Below are positions 1 through 6,537 of a stretch of 7,888 bases of DNA, piece by piece. The stretch comes from an uncultured Pirellulaceae bacterium (GTDB taxonomy: Bacteria > Planctomycetota > Planctomycetia > Pirellulales > Pirellulaceae): assembly GCA_947259675.1 (NCBI GenBank), contig CAMYNE010000189.1:1-7888 (forward strand), read 5' to 3'. Below the pieces are notes generated by a model. The model was given only the letters and a program-made list of their open reading frames with translations, was not told where the DNA came from and made no database searches. Position numbers and translations under genes: made by a program. Numbering within the stretch: the first letter of the stretch is position 1; each line of letters starts with the position of its first letter.

Positions 1-1470
1 GGTGGAATCAATCCGACGACGGGTCATATTATTGGCGGTACGCAGGATAACGGCACGCTTTTTTATAGTGGGGATCCGCAAGACTGGGATCACATCTTTG
101 GAGGTGATGGCGGGTACGGGGCTTCAGATCCAACCGATCCGAATTACTACTATGGGGAAGTACAGCGAGCCTATATTCACCGTTCAACCAATGGTGGCGG
201 AAGCTCAAACTATATCTACGGCGGACCAAATCCAATTCAGGATGCGGGTTCGCAGTCAACGAACTTTATTCCGTTCTTCACGCTGGATCCGAATGAGCCT
301 AACCGAATGCTGGTTGCCTGTGAACGAATGTGGCGAAGCAACAACGTTAAGGCTTCTCAACCAGACTGGTTCTCGATCAAAGACTCGATTGCACCTCCCG
401 GCCGCAGCCAGCCAGTCAAGAGACCACCATCCCATTTCGATCCGAATTCTCCGTACAATCTTTCCACGATCGCCGTTGCACCGGGAAATTCAGATGTGAT
501 CTGGGCAGCCCATAACAATGGCGACCTTTATTTTACCACGAACGGCACGGTCAATTCGCCGACTTGGACACGCGTTGACGAGAACGGCGTTGGCTTGCCC
601 GATCGATGGATCTCGACGGTAGTCATTGATGCGAACGATCACGATCATGCTTACGTCGCCTTGATGGGATGGGAAGGCGATAATCTTTGGGAAACGACAG
701 ATCGCGGCGATACGTGGTCGGACATCTCGGGAATCGGACCGATGGCGATTCCCACTGCACCAATTAGCGCATTTGCGTTGCATCGCAATTTACCCGGTCG
801 ATTGTTTGTCGGAACCGATGTTGGAGTGTTCAATTCTGGCGATAATGGCTTGTCTTGGAGTACGCAGTCAGTTGGACCGGGAACCGTTCCGGTCGAGCAG
901 TTGTTGTGGAAAAATGACAACACGTTGTTGGCAGTGACTCATGGTCGAGGCATGTTTCTTGCGATTGAGAACGCTATTTTTCCCGAAGATCTCGACGTGT
1001 TGATGGGTCGTCAGACTAGCGGTCAACTTTCGGACGTATTCACGAGCAACGATGAGTATTTGCGTTTCCGCCCGGGGGCAGTCGTCGATCGAGATGAAAT
1101 TGCCGACGCCATTCTCGGTCGCGTTCAAGCAATAGAAGTTGTCATTGAATCAACCAGTAGTTCGGCATCACCGACCGTCTTCCAATTTCGACTTCAATCC
1201 AGGTTGAACGGCAGCAAACTCGACGAAGTGGAACAGAAAATCAGATTATGGAATTATGATTCTGGCGAATACGAAATATTTGATATTCGTTCGACCTCAA
1301 ATACCGACGAGGCAGTGCTGATTGAAATTTCCGGTGACTTGAATCGTTTCGTGGAGCCAATCACGAACAGAATTAAGGCCAATATCACTTGGAAACGCGT
1401 TCCGTTTGTTCAGGGGCAATCTACGTGGACGATCGACGTTGACGAGGCGGTCTGGTTGGTAAGTGAATAA
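1..1470 (+). CDS. Secreted Asp-box (BNR/sortilin-like) beta-propeller protein, 3' part
   Basis: This is the C-terminal 489 residues of a larger protein. The frame is open from base 1, so the start codon and any signal peptide lie outside the window. Fragment residues 1 to about 322 look like blades of a sialidase/sortilin/GH74-type propeller. An early GGTQDNGT stretch resembles that seen in VPS10/GH74-like propellers. Asp-box motifs are visible as TTDRGDTW (about residues 232-239) and SGDNGLSW (about 279-286), and blade strands recur as VIWAAHNNGDLYFTTNG, RLFVGTDVGVF and LLAVTHGRGMF. Residues about 330-489 form a separate acidic, beta-rich module ending in WTIDVDEAVWLVSE. It resembles the C-terminal modules of large planctomycete surface or secreted proteins. 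No catalytic residues can be assigned, so a glycoside hydrolase role is possible but unproven; binding or adhesion is equally likely. The gene ends in TAA and converges on the minus-strand cluster. Confidence is high for a propeller and low for a specific function. Confidence 0.87.
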   Translation, partial: GGINPTTGHIIGGTQDNGTLFYSGDPQDWDHIFGGDGGYGASDPTDPNYYYGEVQRAYIHRSTNGGGSSNYIYGGPNPIQDAGSQSTNFIPFFTLDPNEPNRMLVACERMWRSNNVKASQPDWFSIKDSIAPPGRSQPVKRPPSHFDPNSPYNLSTIAVAPGNSDVIWAAHNNGDLYFTTNGTVNSPTWTRVDENGVGLPDRWISTVVIDANDHDHAYVALMGWEGDNLWETTDRGDTWSDISGIGPMAIPTAPISAFALHRNLPGRLFVGTDVGVFNSGDNGLSWSTQSVGPGTVPVEQLLWKNDNTLLAVTHGRGMFLAIENAIFPEDLDVLMGRQTSGQLSDVFTSNDEYLRFRPGAVVDRDEIADAILGRVQAIEVVIESTSSSASPTVFQFRLQSRLNGSKLDEVEQKIRLWNYDSGEYEIFDIRSTSNTDEAVLIEISGDLNRFVEPITNRIKANITWKRVPFVQGQSTWTIDVDEAVWLVSE

Positions 1471-2093
1471 ACGGCGACTCGGGTTCCCGTGAAATGGTAT
1501 CTCAGCTAACGTTATCAAACTGGAGAACATTTTGATCGGGATCAATTGGTGATTGCGGAACTTGTTTCTTAGGGACTGGATAATTAGCTCACCCATAACC
1601 TAAGCCCGATCAAAATGGTTCTCCAAACGAATGGTTTGCTTAAATTAGTTAGCCAGAGTGGGGATTTCGGGTACGGCTGTGGCTCTTGATGATCGTCAAA
1701 TTGATCTTAACGGCGACGCTAAAAATGGTTCAATCGACGTGTGGGGTGGGATTCAGGCTTTGAACATAAAGCAATCAAGTGTTTAAGTTCTTATGTTTTC
1801 TTTATTCTCGTAGCATGCACGAAGAAGTTGCTAAAGAAAAGAAAATTTTTTTGGCCCGATTTTTCTTATGAAATGGCGATGTGGGGCTAAGTTGTTGAAT
1901 TTGGGCGGAATTGCCTATGAAAAGCTGCGATTCGGCGATTAATTAGTTGCGTTGGACGATTTATTCGGGCGGACAGATTATCGGTAGACCCAGTTTGTAT
2001 TTGCCAGAGTAATCGATGGCAACGTTATGAGGCCAGAATTAATGGCGAAGCCCAAATTGATAGGAAAGAAATCAACCTTCGTCTTTAGAGTGC
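1471..2093. other. Convergent intergenic region without a convincing gene
   Basis: This stretch separates two genes that end facing each other. It contains the inverted-repeat element at 1521-1625 and a short open frame at 1649-1786 (see findings). Around 1834-1867 there is an A/T-rich run in which AAGAAAA and TTTTCTT could pair. A weak hairpin lies just after the minus-strand gene: TTGAT at 2057-2061 pairs with ATCAA at 2071-2075, with flanking GAAG/CTTC complementarity, and could help end that transcript. No ORF here has family-like sequence on either strand. Confidence 0.6.
1521..1625. repeat. 105-bp element with near-perfect 20-bp inverted arms
   Basis: The left arm is 1521-1540 (starts TGGAGAAC, ends GATCGGG) and the right arm is 1605-1625 (starts CCCGATC, ends GTTCTCCA). 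They are exact reverse complements except for one extra G in the right arm. The 64-bp centre has no gene. The three bases AAC flank the element on both sides (1518-1520 and 1626-1628), which could be a very short target duplication or chance. It starts 50 bp after the stop of the propeller gene, so the transcript could fold into a long stem and act in 3'-end formation. No U-tract follows either arm, so it is not a classical intrinsic terminator. A MITE-like or degenerate insertion remnant is the alternative. Confidence 0.6.
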
Positions 2094-2705
2094 TCAGTTC
2101 GACTGTTCGTGTTTGGGAACCGACAACTCCCATGAGTGGATTTCTTCCTCGAAATCCACATCGAGTGAGTCTGCAACTCGGTTGATGTAGTTGAAGTATG
2201 AGATGATTTGCGTCGCATCGTGAATGGACTGATCGCAAAGTCCCAGATTGCGGAGATTAATTATGTCCTGCTCGCTCATTTGATCGGTAGACTTAGTCAG
2301 CTTTTCGGCGAATTCGCAGAGCTTTCGGTTTTCCGGTGATAGCTGAGCCTGAGTCCAATCGCTCGCGATCTTGTAAACAAATAAATCCGCTGCGGATTCG
2401 TCGTTCAAACCAAAATCTTGTTGGATCTCGGCACGGAGATCATCGGCATGAGCCCGGATTCAGTATACGCAATGATTCGTTGCCGAAACGACCGTGGCCA
2501 GCATTTCCCGTTGGCTGCGCGAAAGCGGCGACGGGCCATACATTAGCGCAATGTAGAATTCCATCGAGGCTTTCATAACTGCCGGGTTTTGACTCATAAT
2601 GGAAGTGATATTCCAAATTCGACCGGCGCGATTGATTGCTTCGTCGTAGCGTAGTTTTAACTGGCCATCGGCTTCATCGACTCCGATCACATTTATCCAA
2701 GCCAT
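2094..2705 (-). CDS. AhpD-like (CMD-family, peroxidase-related) protein, probable selenoprotein with CxxU active site
   Basis: This is a 203-residue protein if the in-frame TGA at codon 82 is read as selenocysteine. It belongs to the carboxymuconolactone decarboxylase/AhpD superfamily, 'peroxidase-related enzyme' type, small helical proteins that use a CxxC pair for peroxide or disulfide chemistry. Family hallmarks before the TGA are MAWINVIGVDEADG at the N-terminus, YIALMYGPSPLSRSQREM (51-68) and NHCVY (77-81). After it come IRAHADDLRAEI (83-94), LCEFAEKLT (129-137) and ISYFNYINRVADSLDVDFE (168-186). Glu67, Cys79, Sec82 and His86 have the same spacing as Glu118, Cys130, Cys133 and His137 of Mycobacterium tuberculosis AhpD. 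The ATG at 2705 is chosen because GGAG stands 6 nt upstream and homologues start with MAW; an upstream in-frame ATG at 2786 would add 27 unrelated residues. The normal stop is also TGA. The gene follows ppk1 by 116 bp. A nonsense mutation or sequencing error is the alternative, but no other lesion is visible. Confidence 0.85.
2424..2441 (-). promoter_or_regulatory. Putative bacterial SECIS stem-loop inside the AhpD-like gene
   Basis: In the minus-strand mRNA, GAUCUC (2441-2436) pairs perfectly with GAGAUC (2429-2424) around the 6-nt loop CGUGCC (2435-2430). The stem begins at nucleotide 19 and the loop at nucleotide 25 after the UGA. Known bacterial SECIS elements place a small apical hairpin with a G (typically GU) near the start of the loop about 16-37 nt after the UGA; this one has GU at loop positions 2-3. 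A lower stem is not obvious. The identification rests on position, stem and loop content; SelB binding is inferred. Confidence 0.65.
2460..2462 (-). other. In-frame TGA at the resolving/reactive Cys position: candidate Sec codon
   Basis: On the minus strand the reading is His-Cys-Val-Tyr-TGA-Ile-Arg-Ala-His, where the family has HCxYCxxxH. The TGA therefore falls exactly on the second Cys of CxxC and not at a random site. The next codons remain in frame and family-like up to the stop at 2094. The ppk1 gene just upstream ends in TGA as a real stop, so TGA is not globally reassigned here. Confidence 0.8.
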
Positions 2706-2718
2706 ACTTTTCTCCAGT
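2700..2718 (-). promoter_or_regulatory. Shine-Dalgarno site deciding the AhpD-like start
   Basis: The minus strand reads ACTGGAGAAAAGT directly before the ATG at 2705. GGAG with a 6-nt spacer is an excellent ribosome-binding site, and stronger than anything before the other genes here. It supports the start at MAWINV over the upstream in-frame ATG at 2786, and shows that the first part of the interrupted gene is under translational selection. Confidence 0.7.
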
Positions 2719-2736
2719 GTTTTTGCCTGGCCGTAA

Positions 2737-2771
2737 TTTGACATGCATTTGACTAATGGCAAAGCGTCAAA
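2737..2771. promoter_or_regulatory. TTTGAC/GTCAAA repeat cluster upstream of the AhpD-like gene
   Basis: On the plus strand ATTTGAC occurs at 2736-2742 and again at 2747-2753, exactly 11 bp apart, and the inverse GTCAAA lies at 2766-2771. The cluster sits 32-66 bp before the chosen ATG at 2705, inside the 116-bp gap after ppk1. One-helical-turn spacing plus an inverted copy is what an operator can look like. A perfect TTTGATCAAA palindrome lies further upstream at 2795-2804. No regulator can be named, and no convincing -10/-35 pair was found. Confidence 0.3.
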
Positions 2772-2821
2772 AGCTACCTTCGGCAAGAGCTACATTTGAT
2801 CAAACACAAACGTTAACCGAG

Positions 2822-4975
2822 TCAGCCCGTTTCACCACGGTGAGGTTTGAAGACAGTTGTGCGAGGATTTGTATGGGTGGCGAGAATTTCGCAGGCCTCG
2901 TTGTAGAGCTGTTGCTGGCTGCGTAATGGGTTTTCGCCTTGCCCTCGTTTCACGGGTTGGTAAGTTTCGTCGGATTGAAGAACACGGGCTTTTACATTGT
3001 CCTCGAAATAACAGTTCAGGATCTGGAGTAACCGCGTCTTGCAAGCCTTGTCTTCAACCGGGACCATAAGTTCAACTCTCCGATCGAGATTCCGCCCCAT
3101 CCAGTCAGCGCTGGAAATAAACATTCGGTTGTTGCCTCCGTGGCGGAAATGGAAAATTCTGGCATGCTCCAGCATCCGATCGACCACGCTGATTACCTGA
3201 ATATTCTCGCTGATGCCGGGAATGCCAGGCCGGAGACAGCAAATTCCGCGGACATTGAGCCGGATTTTTACACCGTTTTGAGATGCGGCATACAGCGAGT
3301 CGATGATTTCTTTGTCAGCCAACGAGTTGATTTTGGCGGTAATGGTTGCGGCGTTACCTGCCACTGCGTTTTCAGATTCGATTCGAATTAGTTCAAGAAA
3401 CGTCTCACGTAAATTAATAGGAGCTGCCACGAGTCTTTCGAAGGGCTGAGGAACTGAGAGGCCCGTGATGGCGTTGAAAAAGTGAACTGCATCCATGCCT
3501 AGCTCATCGTCGCAAGTAAAGTAACTGACATCGCTGTAAAGCTTGGCGGTTGATTCGTTGTAATTTCCTGTGCCGAAATGAAGATATCTTTTAATGCCGT
3601 CGGGTTCACGACGAACCACGATACATACTTTCGAGTGTGTCTTCAGGCCGCGTACGCCGTAAATCACATCGATTCCGGCATGTTCGAGTTGTTTGGCCCA
3701 CTGGATATTACGAGCTTCATCAAAACGGGCTTTCAGTTCGACGATAACAGTAACATGCTTGCCGTTTTCCGCAGCCGTCATGAGGGCTTCCGCGATTTGG
3801 CTGTCGCGGCTGGTTCGGTATAACGTCTGTTTGATGGCGATCACGCTCGGATCTGCGGCGGCCGTGCGAATGAAATCGACAACGGGTTCGTACGATTGAT
3901 AGGGGTGATAGAGCAGCCTGTCTGCTTCCGCGATCGTTTCAAACGGATCCTGATCGATATGAAAATCGGGGGAGGACTGAGCAGTCCAAGGCGTATCCTT
4001 GAGCGACTGATAGCCCTTGATGCCAGCCAATGCAAAGCAAAAAGACAAGTCAACGGGACAGTCAATCGGGTACACCTGATGATCGGACGCACCGATTGCC
4101 GTCTGCAAAAAAGATCGCATTTCCGGGCTGGCCAGGCTCTTGATTTCAAGACGAACGCAATCCATAACGGCTCGTTCCGCCAACATTTGTTCCATCCCAG
4201 AAAGCAAATCAGAGGCGGCATCTTCATCGAGCAGGATATCGGCGTTTCGAGTGACGCGAAAGGCTGCCCATTCGATGACTTTTTGATTGCCAAAGATCTT
4301 GGACAAAAACATGCCCACCACGTTGTACAGGAGCATGTAGCGGTAGCCCTCATCACTCGGCAAGGTAACGAGCGGGCGTAAGGATCGACCGAGTGGAATG
4401 ATGACATAGCGATCCGTGATTTCCGGTTCGCCGCTGGAGTCGACTTCCTCGCCACGATCGGTGGGTTTGAGTTGTGAGGCAGGATCATTCTCCAGCCTCA
4501 CACAAATGCATTGCCGGGTACCGGAGAGCATTGGAAACTCACCCGCGCTGTCAATCGCGATCGGAGCGACGGCTGACAAAACTTCGTTTGAGAAGAATTC
4601 CTCCAAGTGAACCCTTTGATTACTTGTAAGATCGTCGGGCGAGCAACGTATGATGTCTTGTTCTCGAAGTTCTTTTTCCAGGTCGGCAAAACATTCGCTC
4701 TGGGATCGAATGAATTCAAGAGTTTGCTCGCGAATCCGGGCAAGTTGTTCGTCAGCCGTAAATCCGGCGATGTCAGTCTTATGCGACGATGAATCGGCGA
4801 GTACCGTCAGGCTTCCGACCCGCACCATGAAAAACTCATCCAAATTGGCCGCTGTGATTGCCAGGAACTTGAGTCGTTCCAGGAGAGGGTTTGATTTGCA
4901 CATCGCCTCTTCAAGGACGCGGTAGTTGAATTGCAACCAGCTGAGTTCGCGATTGATGTAGTTCGAAGGATTCAT
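2822..4975 (-). CDS. ppk1: Polyphosphate kinase 1
   Basis: This 717-residue enzyme reversibly transfers the ATP gamma-phosphate to growing inorganic polyphosphate. It is full length for the family. The N-terminal domain opens with the signature YINRELSWLQFN (6-17), followed by LKFLAITAANLDEFFMVRVG (35-54). The catalytic phospholipase-D-like halves carry IKQTLYRTS (381-389) and ELKARFDEARN (413-423). GLKTHSK has the autophosphorylated His447, VVDRMLEHAR has His604, and SSADWMGRNLDRRVE (621-635) follows. The spacings Arg387-Arg417-His447-His604 equal those of E. coli Arg375-Arg405-His435-His592, so all key residues are intact. The start at 4975 fits the family N-terminus, although no clear Shine-Dalgarno site precedes it. 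It lies 28 bp after the ppx-like stop and is probably cotranscribed with it. The last roughly 50 residues are a less conserved basic tail. Confidence 0.97.
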   Translation of the reverse strand: MNPSNYINRELSWLQFNYRVLEEAMCKSNPLLERLKFLAITAANLDEFFMVRVGSLTVLADSSSHKTDIAGFTADEQLARIREQTLEFIRSQSECFADLEKELREQDIIRCSPDDLTSNQRVHLEEFFSNEVLSAVAPIAIDSAGEFPMLSGTRQCICVRLENDPASQLKPTDRGEEVDSSGEPEITDRYVIIPLGRSLRPLVTLPSDEGYRYMLLYNVVGMFLSKIFGNQKVIEWAAFRVTRNADILLDEDAASDLLSGMEQMLAERAVMDCVRLEIKSLASPEMRSFLQTAIGASDHQVYPIDCPVDLSFCFALAGIKGYQSLKDTPWTAQSSPDFHIDQDPFETIAEADRLLYHPYQSYEPVVDFIRTAAADPSVIAIKQTLYRTSRDSQIAEALMTAAENGKHVTVIVELKARFDEARNIQWAKQLEHAGIDVIYGVRGLKTHSKVCIVVRREPDGIKRYLHFGTGNYNESTAKLYSDVSYFTCDDELGMDAVHFFNAITGLSVPQPFERLVAAPINLRETFLELIRIESENAVAGNAATITAKINSLADKEIIDSLYAASQNGVKIRLNVRGICCLRPGIPGISENIQVISVVDRMLEHARIFHFRHGGNNRMFISSADWMGRNLDRRVELMVPVEDKACKTRLLQILNCYFEDNVKARVLQSDETYQPVKRGQGENPLRSQQQLYNEACEILATHTNPRTTVFKPHRGETG

Positions 4976-5003
4976 GGTGCTGTCTGTCGATAAAGTGGTC
5001 TGA

Positions 5004-6461
5004 CTACGCGTTTCGAGTTGAATTCAACACGATATTGGCTCCGAAGATTTCCTCGAAGAAAGGTGTGACCTGTTTCAGTTTTAGTTGTTCCATTGAAAGG
5101 TCAGCTGAAGAAGACGTTTTCAACAGGACCTGTTTGCCGTCACCCTTAATGTCGCATTCCAGGTTTTCGACTCGCTGCGTACTGGAAGCGTCAAGTGCAT
5201 TGGCAATTCGAAGCAAGGCGGCCAGTTTCGCGACGGTCACTCGGTCCTCGCGATCCAGTTGGCCATACCCGTCGTGACTCGGTTGAGGATTGGCGCGCCG
5301 GTGGTATCTCGCTACCAAAGCAACCAGTTCTTTGTCATGAGCTCCAATCCCAAACAGCTCTGAGTTTCGAATGAGGTACAAAGAATGCTTGTGCATTGAC
5401 CGTTGCGAGATGAATTGCCCGACCTCATGAAGAATTGCAGCCAGTTCGAGGACGCCCCGGAATCGTTCTTTCATGTGGTGCAGTGGTTGCAGTTGATCAA
5501 ATAGCGTGCAAGACAGTTGGGCCACATGAACTGCGTGTATTGACTCGGCAATCAACAAATGAGTCAACAGACCCGGTCCAAACGATTCTGCATCTGGCAA
5601 ACTGAAATGAAACCGGGTCACAATCTTGTCGGGGGAAAGCGACAGTACGTCGTTGGTAAATTGCTCAAGTTCATGAATATCAATTTCAACCAATTGATCG
5701 TCAATTCTGGCGTGCTGGATTTCGCCCGCGACAAATCGAATGTCGCTCCCCATGGCAACATAACATTCTGCGTACGCAGTCAGAATTTCTTCACGTGCTC
5801 GTTCGATCGTTTGCAGTATTTGCGATTCCATCAGCTGCCGCGACTTTTCACGCGAGAGGTCAAATGCCTCCAGAGTCTTTCGCAGACGCAGCGATCCGAG
5901 GCGAAACGTCGTCGAGAAAATGACATCCGACTTGTTCAATACCAACAATTCGGTCGTGCCACCGCCAACTTCACAAGTCACGCTTCCACCCTTAAACAGC
6001 TCCGGATGGTTCGCCAAAAACGGCTGAACACCCAGGAAAGTGACTCGATGCAGCTCGGCTTCGTCAAAGGGTTCGATTTCAAACCCCGTGGCGATGTAAA
6101 TGCGATCCTGCATCGCAAGCCGATTGTTGGCTTCTTTGATTCCACTCGTAGCAACGACGCGAATTTGGTCTTTCGAAGTGATTTCGTATTCGTTCAATTT
6201 TTGGCGATACATCCCCAGTACGTGAACGCAATCTTCAATCGTCTGTTTTTCAATTCGCCCTTTGATAAACGAATCTTTGCCCAGGCTTACCGCTTGCGAA
6301 AAAGACTCAAGTTTGCGGACGTTGCCGTCACGTTGAATTTCCGCGACCTGCATCCGAACGGAAGTTGCACCGATATCGATAACGGCAACCTGTCGGGGTT
6401 GGTTGATTAGACGGTCAGATTTCAAATAAGTCGAATCGGCATTCATAGATTTTGCGGGCAT
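5004..6461 (-). CDS. ppx: Ppx/GppA-family exopolyphosphatase
   Basis: This 485-residue protein is predicted to release terminal phosphate from polyphosphate; guanosine pentaphosphate hydrolysis is the family's other activity. The N-terminal actin-like (ASKHA) domain shows VAVIDIGATSVRMQV (25-39), ATSGIKEANN (104-113) and the second phosphate loop CEVGGGTTEL (163-172). The C-terminal half is the HD-like domain, with LAAILHEVGQFI (340-351), HKHSLYLIRNSELFG (357-371) and ARYHRR (384-389). HE in place of HD is also seen in E. coli Ppx. The family's SGxEEARL segment, which carries the catalytic Glu, is divergent here (PFDEAELHRV, about 131-140). Pairing with ppk1 28 bp downstream argues for the polyphosphatase role. 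The first ATG gives about 24 extra residues before the domain. An internal ATG at 6446 is possible, as neither has a good ribosome site. Confidence 0.92.
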   Translation of the reverse strand: MPAKSMNADSTYLKSDRLINQPRQVAVIDIGATSVRMQVAEIQRDGNVRKLESFSQAVSLGKDSFIKGRIEKQTIEDCVHVLGMYRQKLNEYEITSKDQIRVVATSGIKEANNRLAMQDRIYIATGFEIEPFDEAELHRVTFLGVQPFLANHPELFKGGSVTCEVGGGTTELLVLNKSDVIFSTTFRLGSLRLRKTLEAFDLSREKSRQLMESQILQTIERAREEILTAYAECYVAMGSDIRFVAGEIQHARIDDQLVEIDIHELEQFTNDVLSLSPDKIVTRFHFSLPDAESFGPGLLTHLLIAESIHAVHVAQLSCTLFDQLQPLHHMKERFRGVLELAAILHEVGQFISQRSMHKHSLYLIRNSELFGIGAHDKELVALVARYHRRANPQPSHDGYGQLDREDRVTVAKLAALLRIANALDASSTQRVENLECDIKGDGKQVLLKTSSSADLSMEQLKLKQVTPFFEEIFGANIVLNSTRNA

Positions 6462-6537
6462 CCACGGTCGCTGAAAAATTGTCAGTTTATTCTAGGGAAT
6501 TCAACATTGGTCTGCACAGCCATATTCGGATGACAAC

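Noticed and set aside
2..499. 165-codon plus-strand frame at the left edge
   Set aside because: It is rich in Arg/Ser and overlaps the propeller gene, whose frame is open from base 1 and shows propeller-like repeats.
1834..1867. A/T-rich hairpin with a T-run resembling an intrinsic terminator
   Set aside because: The 7-bp stem is made only of low-complexity AAGAAAA/TTTTCTT, lies over 350 bp from the plus-strand stop, and lacks a GC-rich stem.
2460..2462. Global reassignment of TGA as Trp (genetic code 4 or 25)
   Set aside because: ppk1, the AhpD-like gene itself and the GxxExxY gene all end at TGA where their families end, and Trp is encoded by TGG throughout.
2460..2786. Reading the AhpD-like gene as two separate small genes or a pseudogene
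   Set aside because: Both parts are in one frame, together match one family end to end, the second part has no ribosome site at its first ATG (2408), and no second lesion exists. A recent nonsense mutation cannot be fully excluded.
3841..4488. 215-codon minus-strand open frame
   Set aside because: It is an alternative frame inside ppk1, whose frame carries all catalytic motifs.
5343..5460. Loss of the HD motif (His-Glu instead of His-Asp) in the Ppx-like protein
   Set aside because: E. coli Ppx also has His-Glu-Val-Gly here, so it is normal for the family.
5559..6410. 283-codon plus-strand open frame
   Set aside because: It lies wholly antisense to the well-supported ppx-like gene; its sequence shows no family features and is a codon-bias shadow.
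6462..6537. Promoter between the ROK kinase and the ppx-like gene
   Set aside because: Only poor -10/-35 matches and a 4-bp CTGA/TCAG hairpin were found; not enough to annotate.
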